Of a DNA stretch of 64,000 nt, positions 9,449 to 20,808 are shown one piece after another. Every line of letters starts with the position of its first letter. Positions within the stretch are counted from its first letter, which is position 1. Under the pieces are notes generated by a model that searched no databases, was not told the origin of the DNA, and saw only the letters and a program-made list of their open reading frames with translations. Location: the NCBI GenBank assembly GCA_033782935.1, contig JAWQEG010000519.1, positions 268,001 through 332,000 on the forward strand, given 5' to 3'. The stretch is from Petrolisthes cinctipes (taxonomy: Eukaryota > Arthropoda > Malacostraca > Decapoda > Porcellanidae). Position numbers and translations under genes: made by a program.

Positions 9449-10368
9449 ATGGCTAGTCGAAGTGCAAGAAGCGGAGCACGAAGAGAAGACAGCTGGGGAA
9501 GATGTGAAAACAGAGTAAAACAACAGGAGGGAGGAATACAATGTGATATGTGTAGTGTCTGGTTCCACATCGGATGTGAGCAGGTCAGTCCTACCCTATA
9601 TAGAGAATTGAAAGATTCTGAATCAGTATGGATATGTTCTGGATGTATACCAGTAGCAAAGAAGAGACTGTTAACACCAGACGGGGAATTAGGAAAAAAG
9701 ATTGATGAGATGAAAAAGGAGTTGAGATCTTTCTTTAAGGAAAAACTTATGTAGTGGTAGTAGAGTTTAGATAAGTTAAAGAAAGATATGTTAGAGGAAA
9801 TGAAGAATGAAATGGAGTTAGAACTGAAGAAGAGAGATAAGAAAATAGAGATAATGAAAGTAGAACTAAAAAGTGAAATGGTTGAAGATATGAAAGAGAG
9901 AGAGAGGAAAAAGAGAGAAAGAGGAATAATATTATAATTTATAATTTAGAAGAACCCGAGGAATCAGAACCAAAGGAAAAGATACAGAAAGACATAGAAA
10001 ACTCTCTGGATATAATACAAAGGGAAGTAAAAGTAGAGGATGTAGAAATTTTGGATGCAGCAAGATTAGGATTAATAAATGAACCAGGAAAGAAGAGACC
10101 ACTCCTGTTAAAATTAAAAGAAACATGGATGAAATGGCAGATTCTGAAAAATGCAAAGAACCTTAAGAATACAAACCATAGGCTAGCAAAAAGAATATCT
10201 ATCACTTTGGATATGACTAAGAAAGAGAGACAACAAAATAAGGAGCTCTGGGAGGAATTAAAAAGAAAACGAGAACTGGGAGAAAAGGGATGGTATATAT
10301 AGGATGCAAAGTTAATGAGAAATAATTTTCAAGGAGAAAGAGGACAAATATATGGAGAGCATATGTAA
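9449..10368 (+). pseudogene. U2 LINE ORF1 (PHD finger, coiled coil, RRM-like), broken
   Basis: Full-length ORF1 region starting MASRSARSGARRED. The PHD finger (residues about 18-72) has the Cys4-His-Cys3 pattern: RCENR..., QCDMCSVWFHIGCEQV, and WICSGC; here the first CGRC is WGRC, so one ligand is lost. It is followed by the coiled coil and RRM-like/C-terminal domains. A TAG follows KLM at about 9752, an insertion shifts the frame near 9905, and another TAG interrupts WYI at about 10300. It overlaps the ORF2 start at 10352. Confidence 0.8.
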
Positions 10369-10553
10369 GATTAAACTAATAAATATACAAGGGCTAACAA
10401 AAGTAAAGATGACGGAATTACAAGATTTAATTAAAAGTGATGAATTTTTATGTTTAACGGAAACACACCAAAAGTGTGAAAATATCAGTTGTTATTCGAC
10501 AGTGGAAAATGTTTGGACAATATAAACGAATATGGTAAATATTGAATGAATTA
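10352..10553 (+). pseudogene. U2 LINE ORF2, internally deleted
   Basis: Only the first 46 or so codons of the endonuclease remain (MESICKIKLINIQGLTKVKM to HQKCENIS). At 10489/10490 they are joined directly to the last codons of ORF2 (LLFDSGK-type sequence, TGTTATTCGACAG). About 3 kb is missing. The identical junction, AATATCAGT joined to TGTTATTCG, occurs in U7. Confidence 0.8.
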
Positions 10554-11325
10554 CCGTTATTGGGTACGGTTTTTCTACCTTCATTACCCACTTATTTAGA
10601 CCATTCTAAAACTATTTCCTTCTATGGCATTTTCTCCGCAAATAAGAATATCTTTATAAGTGCTGGAAAATAAGGGAGAAGAAATTAAAGGAACTCAGCA
10701 ACAAATAAACGACAGAAGAGGTGCCGTTGTAAAGGCTATCCCTCGACATCATCGCATCGCATCGCATCACTCTCAGTCATCATCATCAACAACAACAACG
10801 ATAATAAAGTGTGAGTTTTTGTAGTTTTCTATGTTGTATTGTTGTAATTGATAATATTAATGGTTCTTTAGTGGTTTATTATGATATATACGAGTCAATA
10901 GAGAAGGAAACCAAGTGAAATACAATATATAATTCATCGATATAAGATAATTAAATTTAACAAGTATAATCATTTAATTAATTAACACAGGCTTAGTAAA
11001 TTACGTTATTAACCTGTAAAGTAATGAATAAAACAAGCCTGGAAACACACACACACACAACCCTTGGAAAAAAACCACACACACAAACCTGGGGAAAAAA
11101 AAAACAACCCGAGGAAATATAATGGTAATTATATATTATATTGCCATTTTATATTAAAATGTTTTTACCTTCTTTACCCACTAATTTATAACATTCTAAA
11201 ACACTTTTCTTCTATTGCATTTTCTTTTGCAATGCCCCATTTCCAAGATAGGGCATATTCAAATAGGGCATTTTGAAATTAGCCTGACCAGTAAATATTG
11301 AAAGAATTACCGGGCATTTTGAAAT
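10554..11325 (+). repeat. U2 LINE 3' tail and module
   Basis: Same order as in U1: GTAAATATTGAA module, (CATCG)n/(CAA)n, AATAAAG, (AC)n, then a shortened second module ending GGGCATTTTGAAATTAGC. No gene seen. Confidence 0.65.
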
Positions 11326-11815
11326 TAGCTTGACCTTACCTAACCAGACTTAACCTTACCTAGACCGCTTTGGACAACCAGGAACTAACCTGGGCAAACT
11401 ACCGGGACCTAACCTGGGCAAACTACCGGGACCTAACCTAGGCAAATTACTGGGACCTAATCTGTGCAAAATTCTTGGACCAAACCTGTGCAAACTACTG
11501 GGACCTAACCTGTGAATACTACTGGGACCTTAACCTGTGCAAACTACTGGGACCTAACCTTACCCAACCAAACCTAACATAACATAACATAACCTTTTCT
11601 TATCTGACCTGACCTAACCTAACCTAACATTATCTGACCTAACCTAATCAAACCTTACCTTACCTTTTCTGACCTAACCTAACATAACCAAACCTTACCT
11701 TATCTGACCTAACCTAATGTAACATAACCTTACCTAACCTAACCTAACATAGACCACAGCAGACTATCGGGACCTAACTGAGGCAAACTACCGGGACCTA
11801 ACTGGACATAGACAA
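11326..11815. repeat. U2 (AACCT)n field
   Basis: Shorter than in U1 and without the tRNA-like SINE. Six or so degenerate 24-bp satellite units lie at 11390-11560, followed by AACATAACC/CTTATCTGACC sequence. Confidence 0.8.
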
Positions 11816-12021
11816 TTTTTGGTGCTACAGAATATTACAGTAAATATTCAGTAAATGTTTGAATCTTCAAATTATGTAAGACTGGTATTGTTATTGTTTC
11901 AGATTCATATGAAGTAACACTGTGGTTGGCAGCCCTGACACCAATAACAGTGTGGTTGGCAGCCCTGACAACAGTAATAACCAAGTGGTCATATTGGTGG
12001 CAGAATAAAGCTGTGTTAGTG

Positions 12022-12747
12022 ATGGAGGTGGAAGGAAGTGACACCATCAATGTTGTCAGAGAAGAGAAGTGTAACAAGTTGGTCTGTCAACAATGTGGTC
12101 AAAAGTTTAGTAGGAAATGCCATCTCACTCACCATTTGTTGACTCATACTGGAAAGAAAATGTTTATGTGTGATGAGTGTGGTGAAGAGTTTAGTTGTAA
12201 ATCTGACCTTAAGAAACACAGCATTGTTCACACAGGAGAGAGGAACTTTGAATGTGAAGAATGTGGTAAAAAGTTTGTAACAAAGGGTAATCGAAAACGA
12301 CACATACTTATACACACAGGAGTGAAGGACTTTGAATGTGAAGTATGTGGTAAAAAGTTTCTGACAAAGAGTGTTCTAAAGCGACACATACTTATACACA
12401 CAGGAGTGAAGAACTTTGAATGTGAAGTATGTGGTAAAAAATTTGTGACAAAGGGTGAAATAAAGCAACACATACTTATACACATAGGAGTAAAGGACTT
12501 TGAATGTGAAGAATGTGGTAAAAAGTTTGTGACAAAGAATGAAATAAAGCAACACATACTTATACACACAGGAGTGAAGGACTTTGAATGTGAAGAATGT
12601 GGTAAAAGGTTTATGAGAAAAGCTGATCTAAAGAAGCACATACTTATACACACAGGAGTGAAGGACTTTGAATGTAATGAATGTGGTAAAAGGTTTGGTC
12701 TGAAATATAACCTTAATGTACATATAAAAGTTCATACAAGAGTATAG
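12022..12747 (+). CDS. U2 poly-C2H2 zinc-finger protein, 8 fingers
   Basis: Predicted DNA-binding protein of 241 residues from ATG MEVEGSDTINVV, with eight 28-residue C2H2 fingers. Fingers 1-2 match U1. Middle fingers carry VTKGNRKR, LTKSVLKR, VTKGEIKQ, VTKNEIKQ and MRKADLKK before the first zinc histidine; the last carries GLKYNLNV. It is the shortest array of the cluster. Zinc ligands are complete in all eight. The frame is open back to a TTTCAG acceptor (exon from 11903). TAG at 12745-12747 is followed in frame by the conserved extra finger, ending at about 12825, and an AATAAA at 12826. No intact upstream exon or partner domain is visible. Confidence 0.8.
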   Translation: MEVEGSDTINVVREEKCNKLVCQQCGQKFSRKCHLTHHLLTHTGKKMFMCDECGEEFSCKSDLKKHSIVHTGERNFECEECGKKFVTKGNRKRHILIHTGVKDFECEVCGKKFLTKSVLKRHILIHTGVKNFECEVCGKKFVTKGEIKQHILIHIGVKDFECEECGKKFVTKNEIKQHILIHTGVKDFECEECGKRFMRKADLKKHILIHTGVKDFECNECGKRFGLKYNLNVHIKVHTRV

Positions 12748-12825
12748 GATTTTAAATGTAATGAATGTGGTAAAAAGTTTCCTGACAAATCCCAACTCAC
12801 GTTACACAAAACTGTTCACACATGA

Positions 12826-12831
12826 AATAAA
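12826..12831 (+). terminator. poly(A) signal AATAAA, U2 ZNF
   Basis: Canonical hexamer at the end of the post-stop finger. Confidence 0.5.
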
Positions 12832-12920
12832 ACATTGAATGTAAGCGGTGGCAAACAATGATTGCTCCCCTCCCCCCTAAGCATGATAGGAAAAAACTGA
12901 AAATATCAAGAGGTAGCACA

Positions 12921-13133
12921 TTATATTGTAGGTGTATGGTGACAAGGTGAGTATTCAGTGTTGCTTCCATTGGCGTCATGAACAGCTTCAAGACGAGCAG
13001 GGTAGGAAGACAAAAGTGACTCAAAAAGCTCCGTGTTGAACTCCATTACCCGAAGCACACCATTGATGTGCTCTTCCATCTTGGTACGTCTAAATGGAGT
13101 TGATAGAGGTTCACACAACATCCTTTTTTTCAA
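12921..13133 (-). pseudogene. U2 Tc1/mariner-like C-terminal remnant
   Basis: Same 70-codon minus-strand relic as in U1, with one visible change (FRRTKMEE for FSRTKMEE). No catalytic residues. Confidence 0.45.
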
Positions 13134-13278
13134 CCTCGTCCTTCAAGATAGATCCAACATTTTCACAGATGAGGAGAATTACTAGGCCACTCGTCATTAC
13201 CAAGGACTATAATAGGTGTTTGCATCTTTAGCAAGACCCGACGATATAGGTAAAGAAAAAACTTGTTCTGACCCTACA

Positions 13279-13290
13279 TCTCTCTCTCTC

Positions 13291-13326
<36 letters not shown>
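13279..13326. repeat. (CT)n microsatellite, U2
   Basis: About 48 bp of CT with one CC interruption. Confidence 0.95.
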
Positions 13327-13873
13327 ACAGATGAGGAGAATTACTGGGCCACTCGTCATTACCAAAGAAGTCAATGTTGTTGTCCTTCAGAAGGTTCTGG
13401 CTGGGTTCAAAGCACTTTCACATATGGTGCTTGGTTTTGCAGAAAGGTAACCTGAGTGACATCCACAACATTTTGAGAGTCTTGAAGAAAGGGAATGACA
13501 AGCTTTGTCAAGACCTCCCCAAAATAATCTCCATCCCAACTTTACCCCTGAGGCTTTAACACCCACATCATCCACCATACAGTGAAGTCCTTGGACCCTC
13601 TTGGCCTCGTCTTGTCATTACTATCACTTACATTTTCTAATGTCACAGAAGAAAGAATATTTTCACAGATGAATGTTGTTCACTCTAAACTGAGAAATCG
13701 TCTCAGTGTTAGGTCAGTAGAGGCATTAATTGTTAAAAATAAAGTATGGATTGGTTCATTATTTTCAATCCTGTGTAAACTTTGAGCCTTCTGATGATAT
13801 GATCAGAAGTTTCAATTCTAAAGGTTCTGAAGAGGAGGAGAATAATATTATTGCTCTTGATGTACTACAATAA
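13327..13873 (+). pseudogene. U2 hAT transposase C-terminal remnant
   Basis: Dimerisation domain at 13582-13785 (TFSNVTEERIFSQMNVVHSK), then the shifted-frame acidic tail ending DVLQ at 13873. It shares the VTEERIF variant with U1, whereas U3, U4 and U6 have ATVERIF. Confidence 0.75.
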
Positions 13874-14205
13874 GAATCTGTGGCTGTAGGTATGTATACT
13901 GTATATCTAATTGTCATTATTAACATTGTTTAGCTAAGTTCTCATAGGCCTAGTTAGTCTTTACGGAAAATAAAACTGGCATTTTTAAGTTTACCTTCAG
14001 CAAAGTTCAGTTATATGGTTGTCAAATATTATGTAATTGTTTTTCTTTAGTGAGGAGAAATGTATCAATACAATATTCATGTACATTAAAAAGAAACAAT
14101 AAAATTTGTCTTTATTTGTTTTGTGAGATCTTCATTTCAATGTGTGGGAAAAAAATCCTTAATCTGTGGGAAATTGGTACTACAAAATTGGCAACACTGG
14201 TTGTG
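13874..14205. other. non-coding spacer, U2
   Basis: Same spacer as after the U1 hAT remnant; nothing further seen. Confidence 0.5.
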
Positions 14206-14210
14206 ACTGA

Positions 14211-14480
14211 GTGGATGAACTGAATGATTCCCTGATTAGGAAAGTGACAGAGGTGGGTGAGAGAAGGATAGGAAGGGTGAGGAATAGCAATAAAAGAAGA
14301 TTGATGAAGAGCTGGTGGAATGAAGATATTGAGAATGTGAGGAAGGAGAATAATAGGAAAAGTAGAAGACTAAGGAAAAATGTAGGCAATAGTGAGGAAG
14401 ATAGAATAGCATATGAGGAGGCATGGAAGGAGTATGAACTGCAGGAACCGGTGGCAGCAGGTTCGAAAACTGAGTGCTGA
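14211..14480 (+). pseudogene. second-LINE ORF2 linker fragment, best preserved copy
   Basis: An 89-codon open stretch (MDELNDSLIRKVTEVGERRI ... KSWWNEDIENVRKENNRKSR ... EAWKEYELQEPVAAGSKTEC). It resembles the basic segment between endonuclease and RT of LINE ORF2 proteins. No further ORF2 sequence of this second element is present. Confidence 0.5.
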
Positions 14481-14547
14481 GTTTCCCAAATAAAGTAAAC
14501 TTTATAAAAGTTACCACATAAACTAAAGTGAAAAATAAGAGATGGAG

Positions 14548-15278
14548 ATGGCTTAGTCGAAGTGCAAGAAGCGGAGCACGAAGAGAAGAGAGCTGTGGAA
14601 GATGTGAAAACAGATTAAAACAACAGGAGAGAGGAATACAATGTGATATGTGTAGTGTCTGGTTCCACATCGGATGTGAGCAGGTCAGTCCTACCCTATA
14701 TAGAGAGTTGAAAGATTCTGAATCAGTATGGATATGTTCTGGATGTATACCAGTAGCAAAGAAGAGACTGTTAACACCAGATGGGGAATTAGGAAAAAAG
14801 ATTGATGAGATGAAAAAGGAGTTGAGATCTTTCTTTGAGGAAAAAATGATGCAGTGGGAGGAGAGTTTAGATAAGTTAAAGAAAGATATGTTAGAGGAAA
14901 TGAAGAATGAAATGGAGTTAGAACTGAAAAAGAGAGATAAGAAAATAGAGATAATGAAAGTAGAACTAAAAAGTGAAATGGTTGAAGATATGAAAGAGAG
15001 AGAGGAAAAAGAGAGAAAGAGGAATAATATTATCATTTATAATTTAGAAGAACCCGAGGAATCAGAACCAAAGGAAAAGATACAGAAAGACATAGAAAAC
15101 TCTCTGGATATAATACAAAGGGAAGTAAAAGTAGAGGATGTAGAAATTTTGGATGCAGCAAGATTAGGATTAATAAATGAACCAGGAAGAAGAGACCACT
15201 CCTGTTAAAATTAAAAGAAACATGGATGAAATGGCAGATTCTGAAAAATGCAAAGAACCTTAAGAATACAAACCATAG
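14548..15278 (+). pseudogene. U3 LINE ORF1, start lost and 3' deleted
   Basis: PHD finger (SCGRCENRLK, QCDMCSVWFHIGC, WICSGC) with all eight ligands, coiled coil and the first part of the RRM-like domain. An inserted T after ATGGCT (ATG GCT TAG) puts the start codon out of frame. A one-base loss in the GGAAAGAAG run near 15188 shifts the frame. At about 15278 ORF1 is joined to late ORF2 sequence, deleting about 3 kb. The junction differs from that of U2 and U7. Confidence 0.8.
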
Positions 15279-15951
15279 ACAATTCTTGGGGCAGAAAAAA
15301 GCACAGCAATTAGTGGACTAAGAGGAGAAGTGGGTGCCTCACTCATGAAATAAAAAATTACTAGAACAAAATTACAATATTTACAAGGAATAATGAGAGA
15401 TGGAGGAAACATATTAACATACGAAATAGTAGAAGAATTGAAGGATAATAGAACAAATAAATGGATGAAGGAATGTTAGGAGGGAATGAAAGCATTAGAT
15501 ATCAATTTAGATAAACTAAAAACCATGAAGAAGCAAGAACTCCTAAACAAGATTTATGAATTGGACACTAAGAACTGGAGAGAGGAAATGGAAAGTAAGA
15601 CTACCCTAAAGATTTACAGAAAATGGAAAATGGAAATGGGAATGACAGAGGAACTATATGACAATAACACCAGCATCAGTGGTGTTATTTAAATGTAGGA
15701 CAAATACTTTAAACTTGGGAGATAGAAAAAGATTTAGAAAAGAGGACAATGAAACAGGATGTAAGATGTGTGGAACAGATCCAGAAAACTTAGAACATTT
15801 TGTGCTTGACTGTACTGGCTATGTTGAAGAAAGAAGTAAAATTGGAAAATTGCAACAACCTTATATCGAATGCAAGGAAAACATCATTGGAGGGTTGTTA
15901 TTCGACAGTGGAAAATGTTTTGACAATATAAAAGAATATGGTAAATATTGA
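15279..15951 (+). pseudogene. U3 LINE ORF2 C-terminal part
   Basis: Only the region from ILGAEKSTAISGLRGE to the end of ORF2 survives. It keeps the zinc-knuckle-like CKMCG...EHFVLDC motif (about 15765-15815) and the end KEYGKY. Stops occur at 15351 (TAA, shared with U1 and U5) and 15478 (TAG), plus the shared frame break near 15690. Confidence 0.8.
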
Positions 15952-16857
15952 ATGAATTACCGTTAATGGGTACGGCTTTTCTACCTTCATTACCCACTTA
16001 TTTAGACCATTCTAAGACTATTTTCTTCTATGGCATTTTCTCCGCAAATAAGAATATCTTTATAAGTGCTGGAAAATAAGGGAGAAGAAATTAAAGGAAC
16101 TCAGCAACAAATAAACGACAGAAGAGGTGCCGTTGTAAAGGCTATCCCTCGACATCATCGCATCGCATCGCATCACTCTCAGTCATCATCATCATCAACA
16201 ACAACAACAACGATAATAAAGTGTGAGTTTTTGTAGTTTTCTATGTTGTATTGTTGTAATTGATAATATTAATGGTTCTTTAGTGGTTTATTATGATATA
16301 TACGAGTCAATAGAGAAGGAAACCAAGTGAAATACAATATATAATTCATCGATATAAGATAATTAAATTTAACAAGTATAATTATTTAATTAATTAACAC
16401 AAGCTTAGTAAATTACGTTATTAACCTGTAAAGTAATGAATAAAACAAGCCTGGAAACACACACACACACAACCCTTGAAAAAAAACACACACAAACCTG
16501 GGAAAAAAAAAAAACGAGGAAATATTACGGTAATTATCTATTATATTGCCATTTTATATTACAATGTTTTTACTTTCTTCACCCACTAATTTATAACATT
16601 CTAAGACACTTTTCTTCTATGGCATTTTCTTTTGAAATGCCCCATTTCCAAGATAGGGCATATTCAAATGGGGCATTTTGAAATTAGCCTGACTGGTAAA
16701 TATTGAAAGAATTACCGTTAATGAGTACGGTATTTCTACCTTCATTACCCACTAATTTAGACCATTCTAAGACTATTTCCTTCTATGGCATTTCCTCTGC
16801 AAATGCCCCATTTCAAAGATAGGGCATATTCAAATGGGGCATTTTGAAATTAGCCTG
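15952..16857 (+). repeat. U3 LINE 3' tail and module
   Basis: Same order as in U1, with two full copies of the GTAAATATTGAA module and (AC)n at about 16457. No gene seen. Confidence 0.65.
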
Positions 16858-17530
16858 ACCTTACCTGACCTAACCTAGACCGCATCAGACTACCGGGACC
16901 TAACCTGTGCAAACTACCGGGAACTAACCTGGACAAACTACTGGAACCTAACCTGTGCAAACTACCGGGACCTAACCTGTGCAAACTACTGAGACCTAAC
17001 CTGTGCAAAATACTGGGACCTAGCCTGTGCAAACTACTGGGACCTAACCTGGGCAAACTACTTGGACCTAACCTGACCCAACCAAAACTAACATAACCTT
17101 TCCTTATTTGACCTGACCTAACCTAACCTAACATTATCTGACCTAACCTAACCAAACCTTTCCTTACCTTATCTGACCTAACCTAACATAACCAAACCTT
17201 ACCTTATCTAACATAACCAAACCTTACCTTACCTTATCTGACCTAACCTAACATAACCAAACCAAACTTTACCTTATCTAACATAACCAAACCTTACCTT
17301 ATCTGACCTAACCTAACCAAACCTTACCTTACCTTACCTTATCTAACCTAACATAACATAACCAAACTTTACCATATCTAACCTAACATAACCTTACCTG
17401 GCCTAACCTCACATAACCAAACCTTACCTTATCTGACCTAACAACCTAACATAACTAAACCTAACCTAACAGCAGACTATCGGGACCTAACCGAGGCAAA
17501 CTACCGGGACCTAACTGGACATAGTCAATT
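16858..17530. repeat. U3 (AACCT)n field with 24-bp satellite
   Basis: About seven 24-bp satellite units at 16895-17070, then AACATAACC/CTTATCTGACC arrays. There is no SINE. Confidence 0.85.
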
Positions 17531-17734
17531 TATGGTGCTACAGAATATTACAGTAAATATTCAGTAAATGTTCGAATCTTCAAATGATGTAAGACTGGTA
17601 TTGTTATTGGTTCTGATTCATATGAAGTAACACTGTGGCTGGCAGCCCTGACACCAATAACAGTGTGGTTGGCAGTTCTGACAACAGTAATAACCAAGTG
17701 GTCATATTGGTGGCAGAATAAAGCTGTGTTAGTG

Positions 17735-19034
17735 ATGGAGGTGGAAGGAAGTGACACCATCAATGCTCTCAGAAAAGAGAAGTGTAACAAGTTGGTCTGT
17801 CAACAATGTGGTCAAAAGTTTAGTAGGAAATGCCATCTCACTCACCATTTGTTGACTCATACTGGAAAGAAAATGTTTATGTGTGATGAGTGTGGTGAAG
17901 AGTTTAGTTGGAAATCTGACCTTAAGAAACACAGCATTATTCACACAGGAGTGAAGAACTTTAAATGTGAAGAATGTGGCAAAAAGTTTGTGACAAAGGG
18001 TGAGATAAAGCGACACATACTTATACACACAGGAGACAGGAACTTTAAATGTAAAGAATGTGGTAAAAAGTTTGTGACAAAGAGTGTTCTAAAGAAGCAC
18101 ATACTTATACACACAGGAGAGAGGAACTTTAAATGTGGAGAATGTGGTAAAAAGTTTCTGACAAAGATTAATCTAAAGCAACACATACTTATACACACAG
18201 GAGTGAAGAACTTTGAATGTGAAGAATGTGGTAAAAAGTTTGTGAGAAAGAATCATTTAAAGCAACACATACTTACACACACAGGAGTGAAGAACTTTGA
18301 ATGTGAAGTTTGTGAGAGAGGATAATTTAAAGCAACACATACTTATACACACAGGAGTGAAGAACTTTGAATGTGAAGTATGTGGTAAAAAGTTTGTGAC
18401 AAAGGGTGAAATAAAGCAACACATACTTATACACACAGGAGTGAAGGACTTTGAATGTGAAGAATGTGGTAAAAAGTTTTTGACAAAGAGTGAATTAAAG
18501 CAACATATACTTATACACACAGGAGAAAAGAACTTTGAATGTGAAGAATGTGGTAAAAAGTTTGTTACAAATAGTAATCTTAAGCAGCACATACTTATAC
18601 ACACAGGAGTGAAGAAATTTGAATGTGAAGAATGTGGTAAAAAGTTTGTGACAAAGAGTAATCTAAAGCAGCACATACTTACACACACAGGAGTGAAGAA
18701 CTTTGAATGTGAAGAATGTGGTAAAAGGTTTGTGAGAAAGAGTTAAATAAAGCAACACATACTTATACACACAGGAGTGAAGGACTTTGAAAGTGAAGAA
18801 TGTAGTAAAAAGTTTCTGACAAACAGTAAATTAAAGCGACACATACTTATACACACAGGAGAGAGGATTTTTGAATGTGGAGAATGTGGTAAAAAGTTTG
18901 TGAAAAAGAGTAATCTAAAGCAGCACATACTTATGCACACAGGAGTGAAGGACTTTGAATGTGAAGAATGTGGTAAAATGTTTGGTCAGAAATCTACCCT
19001 TAATAAACATAAAAAAGTTCATACAAGAGTATAG
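17735..19034 (+). pseudogene. U3 poly-C2H2 zinc-finger pseudogene, about 15 fingers
   Basis: Starts MEVEGSDTINALRKEK and reads six good fingers. In the seventh a deletion of about 13 bp (near 18308) removes a cysteine pair and shifts the frame. Five more fingers follow in the new frame from about 18297; the last of these is cut by a TAA at 18744-18746 (VRKS*IKQ). Three further modules run to HKKVHTRV and the TAG at 19034. One of these late modules has lost its first zinc cysteine (FESEECSKKF). The splice-acceptor-like sequence is also changed, TTTCAG to TTCTG (about 17610-17615). Loss of acceptor, frame and a ligand together fit a decayed copy. Confidence 0.8.
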
Positions 19035-19112
19035 GGTTTTAAATGTAATGAATGTGGTAAAAAGTTTTCTGACAAATCCCAACTCACGTTACACAAAACT
19101 GTTCACACATGA

Positions 19113-19118
19113 AATAAA
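19113..19118 (+). terminator. poly(A) signal AATAAA, U3 ZNF
   Basis: Canonical hexamer after the post-stop finger. Confidence 0.45.
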
Positions 19119-19207
19119 ACATTGAATGTAAGCGGTGGCAAACAATGATTGCTCCCCTCCCCCCTAAGCATGATAGGAAAAAACTGAAAATATCAAGAGG
19201 TAGCACA

Positions 19208-19420
19208 TTATATTGTAGGTGTATGGTGACAAGGTGAGTATTCAGTGTTGCTTCCATTTGCGTCATGAACAGCTTCAAGACGAGCAGGGTAGGAAGACAA
19301 AAGTGACTCAAAAAGCTCCGTGTTGAACTCCATTACTCGAAGCACACCATTGATGTGCTCCTCCATCTTGGTACGACTAAATGGAGTTGATAGAGGTTCA
19401 AACAACATCCTTTTTTTCAA
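19208..19420 (-). pseudogene. U3 Tc1/mariner-like C-terminal remnant
   Basis: Same relic as in U1 with small differences (MLFEPLSTP). Confidence 0.45.
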
Positions 19421-19573
19421 CCTCGTCCTTCAAGATAGATCCAACATTTTCACAGATGAGGAGAATTACTGGGCCACTCGTCATTACCAAGGACTATGAG
19501 GGGTACAGTTATGTTTGCATCCATAGCAAGACCCGACGATATAGGTAAAGAAAAAACTTGTTCTGACCCTACA

Positions 19574-19574
19574 T

Positions 19575-19620
<46 letters not shown>
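19574..19620. repeat. (CT)n microsatellite, U3
   Basis: About 46 bp of pure CT. Confidence 0.95.
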
Positions 19621-19622
<2 letters not shown>

Positions 19623-20134
19623 ATTAGGAGAATTACTGGACCACTCGTTATTACCAAAGAAGTCAATGTTGTTGTCCTTCAGAAGGTACTGGCTGGTTTC
19701 AAAGCACTTTCACATATGGTGCTTGGTTGTGCAGAAAGGTAACCTGAGTGACATCCACAACATTTTGAGTCTTGAAGAAAGGGAATGACAAGCTTTGTCA
19801 AGATGATCTTCCCAAAATTATTAACTTCATCCACCATACAGTGAATTCCTTGGACCCTCTTGGCCTCGTCTTGTCATTACTATCACTTACATTTTCTAAT
19901 GCCACAGTAGAAAGAATATTTTCACAGATGAATGTTGTTCACTCTAAACTGAGAAATCGTCTCAGTGTTAGGTCAGTAGAGGCATTAATTGTTAAAAATA
20001 AAGTATGGATTGGTTCATTATTTTCAATCCTGTGTAAACTTTGAGCCTTCTGATGATATGATCAGAAGTTTCAATTTAAAGGTTCTGAAGAGGAGGAGGA
20101 GAATAATATTATTGCTGTTGATGTACTACAATAA
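19621..20134 (+). pseudogene. U3 hAT transposase C-terminal remnant
   Basis: Dimerisation domain (TFSNATVERIFSQMNVVHSK, NRLSVRSVEALIVKN) up to about 20044, then the shifted acidic tail to 20134. Relative to U1, about 35 bp is missing before the domain (near 19820). Confidence 0.75.
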
Positions 20135-20465
20135 GAATCTGTGGCTGTAGGTATGTATACTGTATATCTAATTGTCATTATTAACATTGTTTAGCTAAGT
20201 TCTCATAGGCCTAGTTAGTCTTTATGGAAAATAAAACTGGCCTTTTTAAGTTTACCTTTAGCAAAGTTCAGTTATATGGTTGTCAAATATTAAGTAATTG
20301 CTTTTCTTTAGTGAGGAGAAATGTATCAATACAATATTCATGTATATTAAAAAAACAAAACAATAAAATTTGTCTTTTGTTTTTTTTAATCTTCATTTCA
20401 ATCTGTGGGAAAAAAATCCTTAATCTGTGGGAAATTGGTACTACAAAATTGGCAACACTGGTTGT
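20135..20465. other. non-coding spacer, U3
   Basis: Same spacer as in the other cassettes; no gene seen. Confidence 0.5.
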
Positions 20466-20471
20466 GACTAA

Positions 20472-20741
20472 GTGAATGAACTGAAGGATTCCCTGATTTT
20501 GAAAGTGACAGAGGTGGGTGAGAGAAGGATAGGAAGGGTGAGGAATAGCAATAAAAGAAGATTGATGAAGAGCTGGTGGAATGAAGATATTGAGAATGCG
20601 AGGAAAGAGAGTAATAGGAAGTGTAGAAGACTAAGGAAAAATGTAGGCAATAGTGAGGAAGATAGAATAGCACATGAGGAGGCATGGAAGGAGTATGAAC
20701 TGCAGGAGCCGGTGGCGGCAGGTTCGAAAACTGAGAGCTGA
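20472..20741 (+). pseudogene. second-LINE ORF2 linker fragment, U3/U4 boundary
   Basis: An 89-codon relic with KSWWNEDIENARKESNRKCR. Same as the copy at 14211. Confidence 0.5.
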
Positions 20742-20808
20742 GTTTCCCAAATAATGTAAACTTTATAAAAGTTACCACATAAACTAAAGTGAAAAATAAG
20801 AGAAGAAG

